NCBI GenBank assembly: GCA_027021685.1
Contig: JALUTW010000446.1
Span: 1 to 6,299 of the forward strand
DNA length: 6,299 nucleotides
Source of the DNA: Chromatiales bacterium
GTDB lineage: Bacteria > Pseudomonadota > Gammaproteobacteria > CAMYNG01
Direction: 5' to 3'
The translations under genes and the position numbers were made by a program. The notes below the pieces were generated by a model. The model saw only the letters and a list, made by a program, of their open reading frames with translations, was not told the DNA's origin and did not search any database. Shown piece after piece: positions 4,956 to 6,299 of the stretch. The first letter of the stretch is position 1, and every line of letters begins with the position of its first letter.

Positions 4956-5624
4956 ATGGAACTCATCGAGGCCATGCGCGGCCGCCACGCGGTGCGGGCC
5001 TACCTGGACCGTCCGGTGGCACGGGAGACGGTGGAGGCCATCCTGGAGGCGGCGCGCTTCGCCCCGTCCGGGGTCAACAGCCAGCCCTGGCAGGTGGTGG
5101 TGACTGCCGGAGAGGCCAAGCGGCGCCTGGGGGAACGCCTGGCGGCCGCACGGCGGGCCGGTGAGCCACCGCGGCCCGATTACGACTACTACCCCCGGCG
5201 CTGGCGCGAACCCTACCGCAGCCGCCGCAAGGCCTGCGGCCTGGCCCTGTACGGCGCCCTGGGCATCGCGCGAGACGATCGCGAGCGCCAGATGGAGGCC
5301 TGGTGTGCCAACTATCATTTCTTCGGCGCACCCGTGGGCCTGATCTTCCACATGGACCGGGACCTGGCCACCGGCAGCTTCCTGGACATGGGCATGTTCA
5401 TGCAGAACGTGATGCTCGCTGCCCGCGCCCACGGCCTGGGCACCTGCCCCCAGGCCTCGCTGGCCGAGTACCCCGACCTGGTGCGGGCGGAGCTGGACCT
5501 GGACGAGGACCGGATCATCGTGTGCGGCATGGCCCTGGGTCACGAGGACACCGCGGCCGCCGTCAACCGCTACCGCCTGGAACGGGAGCCGGTGACCGCC
5601 TTCACGCGCTTCGTCGATCTCTGA
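4956..5624 (+). CDS. Nitroreductase family FMN-dependent oxidoreductase
   Basis: Cytoplasmic flavoprotein of 222 residues, typical of the nitroreductase superfamily, which uses FMN and NAD(P)H to reduce nitro compounds, quinones or other acceptors, usually as a homodimer. FMN-phosphate contacts are expected from RGRHAVRAY (8-16), and the SGVNSQPWQ block (38-46) is the classic flavin-site signature. The C-terminal half has FLDMGMFMQNVMLAARAHGLGTCPQ (142-166) and VCGMALGHED (189-198), also conserved flavin-pocket regions. The physiological substrate cannot be told. The ATG at 4956 has GGGAGGA eight bases upstream, a strong ribosome binding site. gluQ begins 15 nt after the TGA in the same reading frame, so the two are very likely one operon. 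The gene lies between dksA and gluQ, where enterobacteria have no such gene. Confidence 0.9.
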   Translation: MELIEAMRGRHAVRAYLDRPVARETVEAILEAARFAPSGVNSQPWQVVVTAGEAKRRLGERLAAARRAGEPPRPDYDYYPRRWREPYRSRRKACGLALYGALGIARDDRERQMEAWCANYHFFGAPVGLIFHMDRDLATGSFLDMGMFMQNVMLAARAHGLGTCPQASLAEYPDLVRAELDLDEDRIIVCGMALGHEDTAAAVNRYRLEREPVTAFTRFVDL

Positions 5625-5639
5625 GCCCGTCACACCGTC

Positions 5640-6299
5640 ATGGCTCCGGCGGACACCGTTGCCCCGTCCCGGCCCTGTACGGGCCGCTTCGCCCCTTCGC
5701 CCACGGGCCCCCTGCATTTCGGTTCAGTAGTGGCCGCGGTGGGCAGCTTCCTCGAAGCCCGCCGCCACGGCGGCCGCTGGCTGGTGCGCATGGAGGACCT
5801 GGATCCGCCGCGGGAGGCGCCGGGCGCGGCCGACGACATCCTGCGCACCCTGGACGCCCTGGGTCTGCACTGGGACGGCGAGGTCCTGTACCAGAGCCGC
5901 CGCCACGAGGCCTATGCCGAGGCGTTGGCCCGCCTGCAGGCCGGCGGCCGGCTCTATGGCTGCGCCTGCAGCCGGCGCGAGGTGGCCGAGGCCAGCGCGG
6001 CCGCCGGCCGGCCCGGCGTCTACCCCGGAACGTGCCGCAACGGCGTGCCCCGGGGCCGCGCGCCGCGGGCCCTGCGCCTGCGCGTGGACGGCGAGACCGT
6101 GGGCTTTGCCGACGGCCTCCAGGGGCGGGTCACGGTGGCCCTGGCGGAAACCGTGGGCGATTTCGTGGTGCGCCGTGCCGACGGCCTGTTCGCCTACCAT
6201 CTGGCGGTGGTGGTGGACGATGCGGCCCAGGGGGTGACCCAGGTGGTGCGCGGGGCGGATCTCCTCGGCTGCACCCCGGCCCAGATCCGGCTGCAGAAC
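5640..6299 (+). CDS. gluQ: Glutamyl-Q tRNA(Asp) synthetase (GluQ-RS), 5' part
   Basis: Attaches glutamate to the queuosine base at position 34 of tRNA(Asp). It is a paralogue of the GluRS catalytic domain without the anticodon-binding domain. The window holds the first 220 codons, with the frame still open at the last base; the family is about 290-310 residues, so the KMSK-type loop lies outside. Visible features: the class I signature FAPSPTGPLHFGS (18-29, HFGS replacing HIGH), WLVRMEDLDPPRE (47-59), GLHWDGEVLYQS (75-86), zinc ligands C108, C110, Y128 and C132, then RRADGLFAYHLAVVVDD and GVTQVVRGADLL. ATG 5640 is the only start possible between the in-frame nitroreductase stop (5622-5624) and the conserved core, yet no Shine-Dalgarno is visible, so translation may depend on ribosomes finishing the upstream gene. 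Confidence 0.93.
   Translation, partial: MAPADTVAPSRPCTGRFAPSPTGPLHFGSVVAAVGSFLEARRHGGRWLVRMEDLDPPREAPGAADDILRTLDALGLHWDGEVLYQSRRHEAYAEALARLQAGGRLYGCACSRREVAEASAAAGRPGVYPGTCRNGVPRGRAPRALRLRVDGETVGFADGLQGRVTVALAETVGDFVVRRADGLFAYHLAVVVDDAAQGVTQVVRGADLLGCTPAQIRLQN

Noticed and set aside
4896..5717. 273-codon minus-strand frame opposite the nitroreductase
   Set aside because: Shadow of a well-supported gene; its composition is typical of antisense reading and no motif is present.
5724..6200. 158-codon minus-strand frame opposite gluQ
   Set aside because: gluQ on the plus strand shows the HFGS signature and zinc ligands; the minus-strand product has no recognisable features.

Overview
The window is a dense, GC-rich stretch of bacterial chromosome, roughly two-thirds G+C by eye. 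GTG and TTG starts are used and GCC/CTG/CGC codons dominate. Protein similarity judged by eye (CysZ, DksA, GluQ-RS, DUF3579, CbbY-type phosphatase, cyanobacterial/plant-type ribulokinase) points to a gammaproteobacterium. The CbbY and ribulokinase genes would suit an autotrophic group such as the sulfur-oxidising or purple sulfur Chromatiales. That placement is an inference and no search was run.

Layout. Positions 1-692 hold the 3' part of an FGGY sugar kinase (D-ribulokinase type), which overlaps by 4 nt a cysZ-like membrane protein gene (689-1429). On the minus strand a two-gene operon follows: a CbbY-type HAD phosphatase (3419-2628) and then a class I aminotransferase (about 2644-1463), probably overlapping. 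A short divergent intergenic region (3420-3611) carries a good sigma70-type promoter and a tandem 13-nt leader repeat in front of dksA (3612-4346). This dksA encodes a normal DksA core behind a ~100-residue histone H1-like Lys/Ala/Pro tail. A convergent DUF3579 gene (4673-4359) follows 12 nt later. The only sizeable non-coding stretch (4674-4955) contains a ~160-bp MITE-like repeat with imperfect terminal inverted repeats and overlapping hairpins. After it come a nitroreductase (4956-5624) and, 15 nt further on, the 5' part of gluQ (glutamyl-Q tRNA(Asp) synthetase, 5640 to the window end).

How the genes relate. DksA binds the RNA polymerase secondary channel and acts with ppGpp. GluQ-RS, which modifies tRNA(Asp), is its immediate downstream neighbour in enterobacteria. 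Here that pairing is kept but split by DUF3579, the repeat and a nitroreductase. The ribulokinase-like and CbbY-like genes both act on pentose phosphates connected to the Calvin cycle, though they are in separate transcription units. The most unusual features are the H1-like tail on DksA, its possible internal translation start that would give a tail-less DksA, and the MITE-like element with mutually exclusive hairpins. I found no clearly novel multi-gene system; most of the window is ordinary core chromosome.
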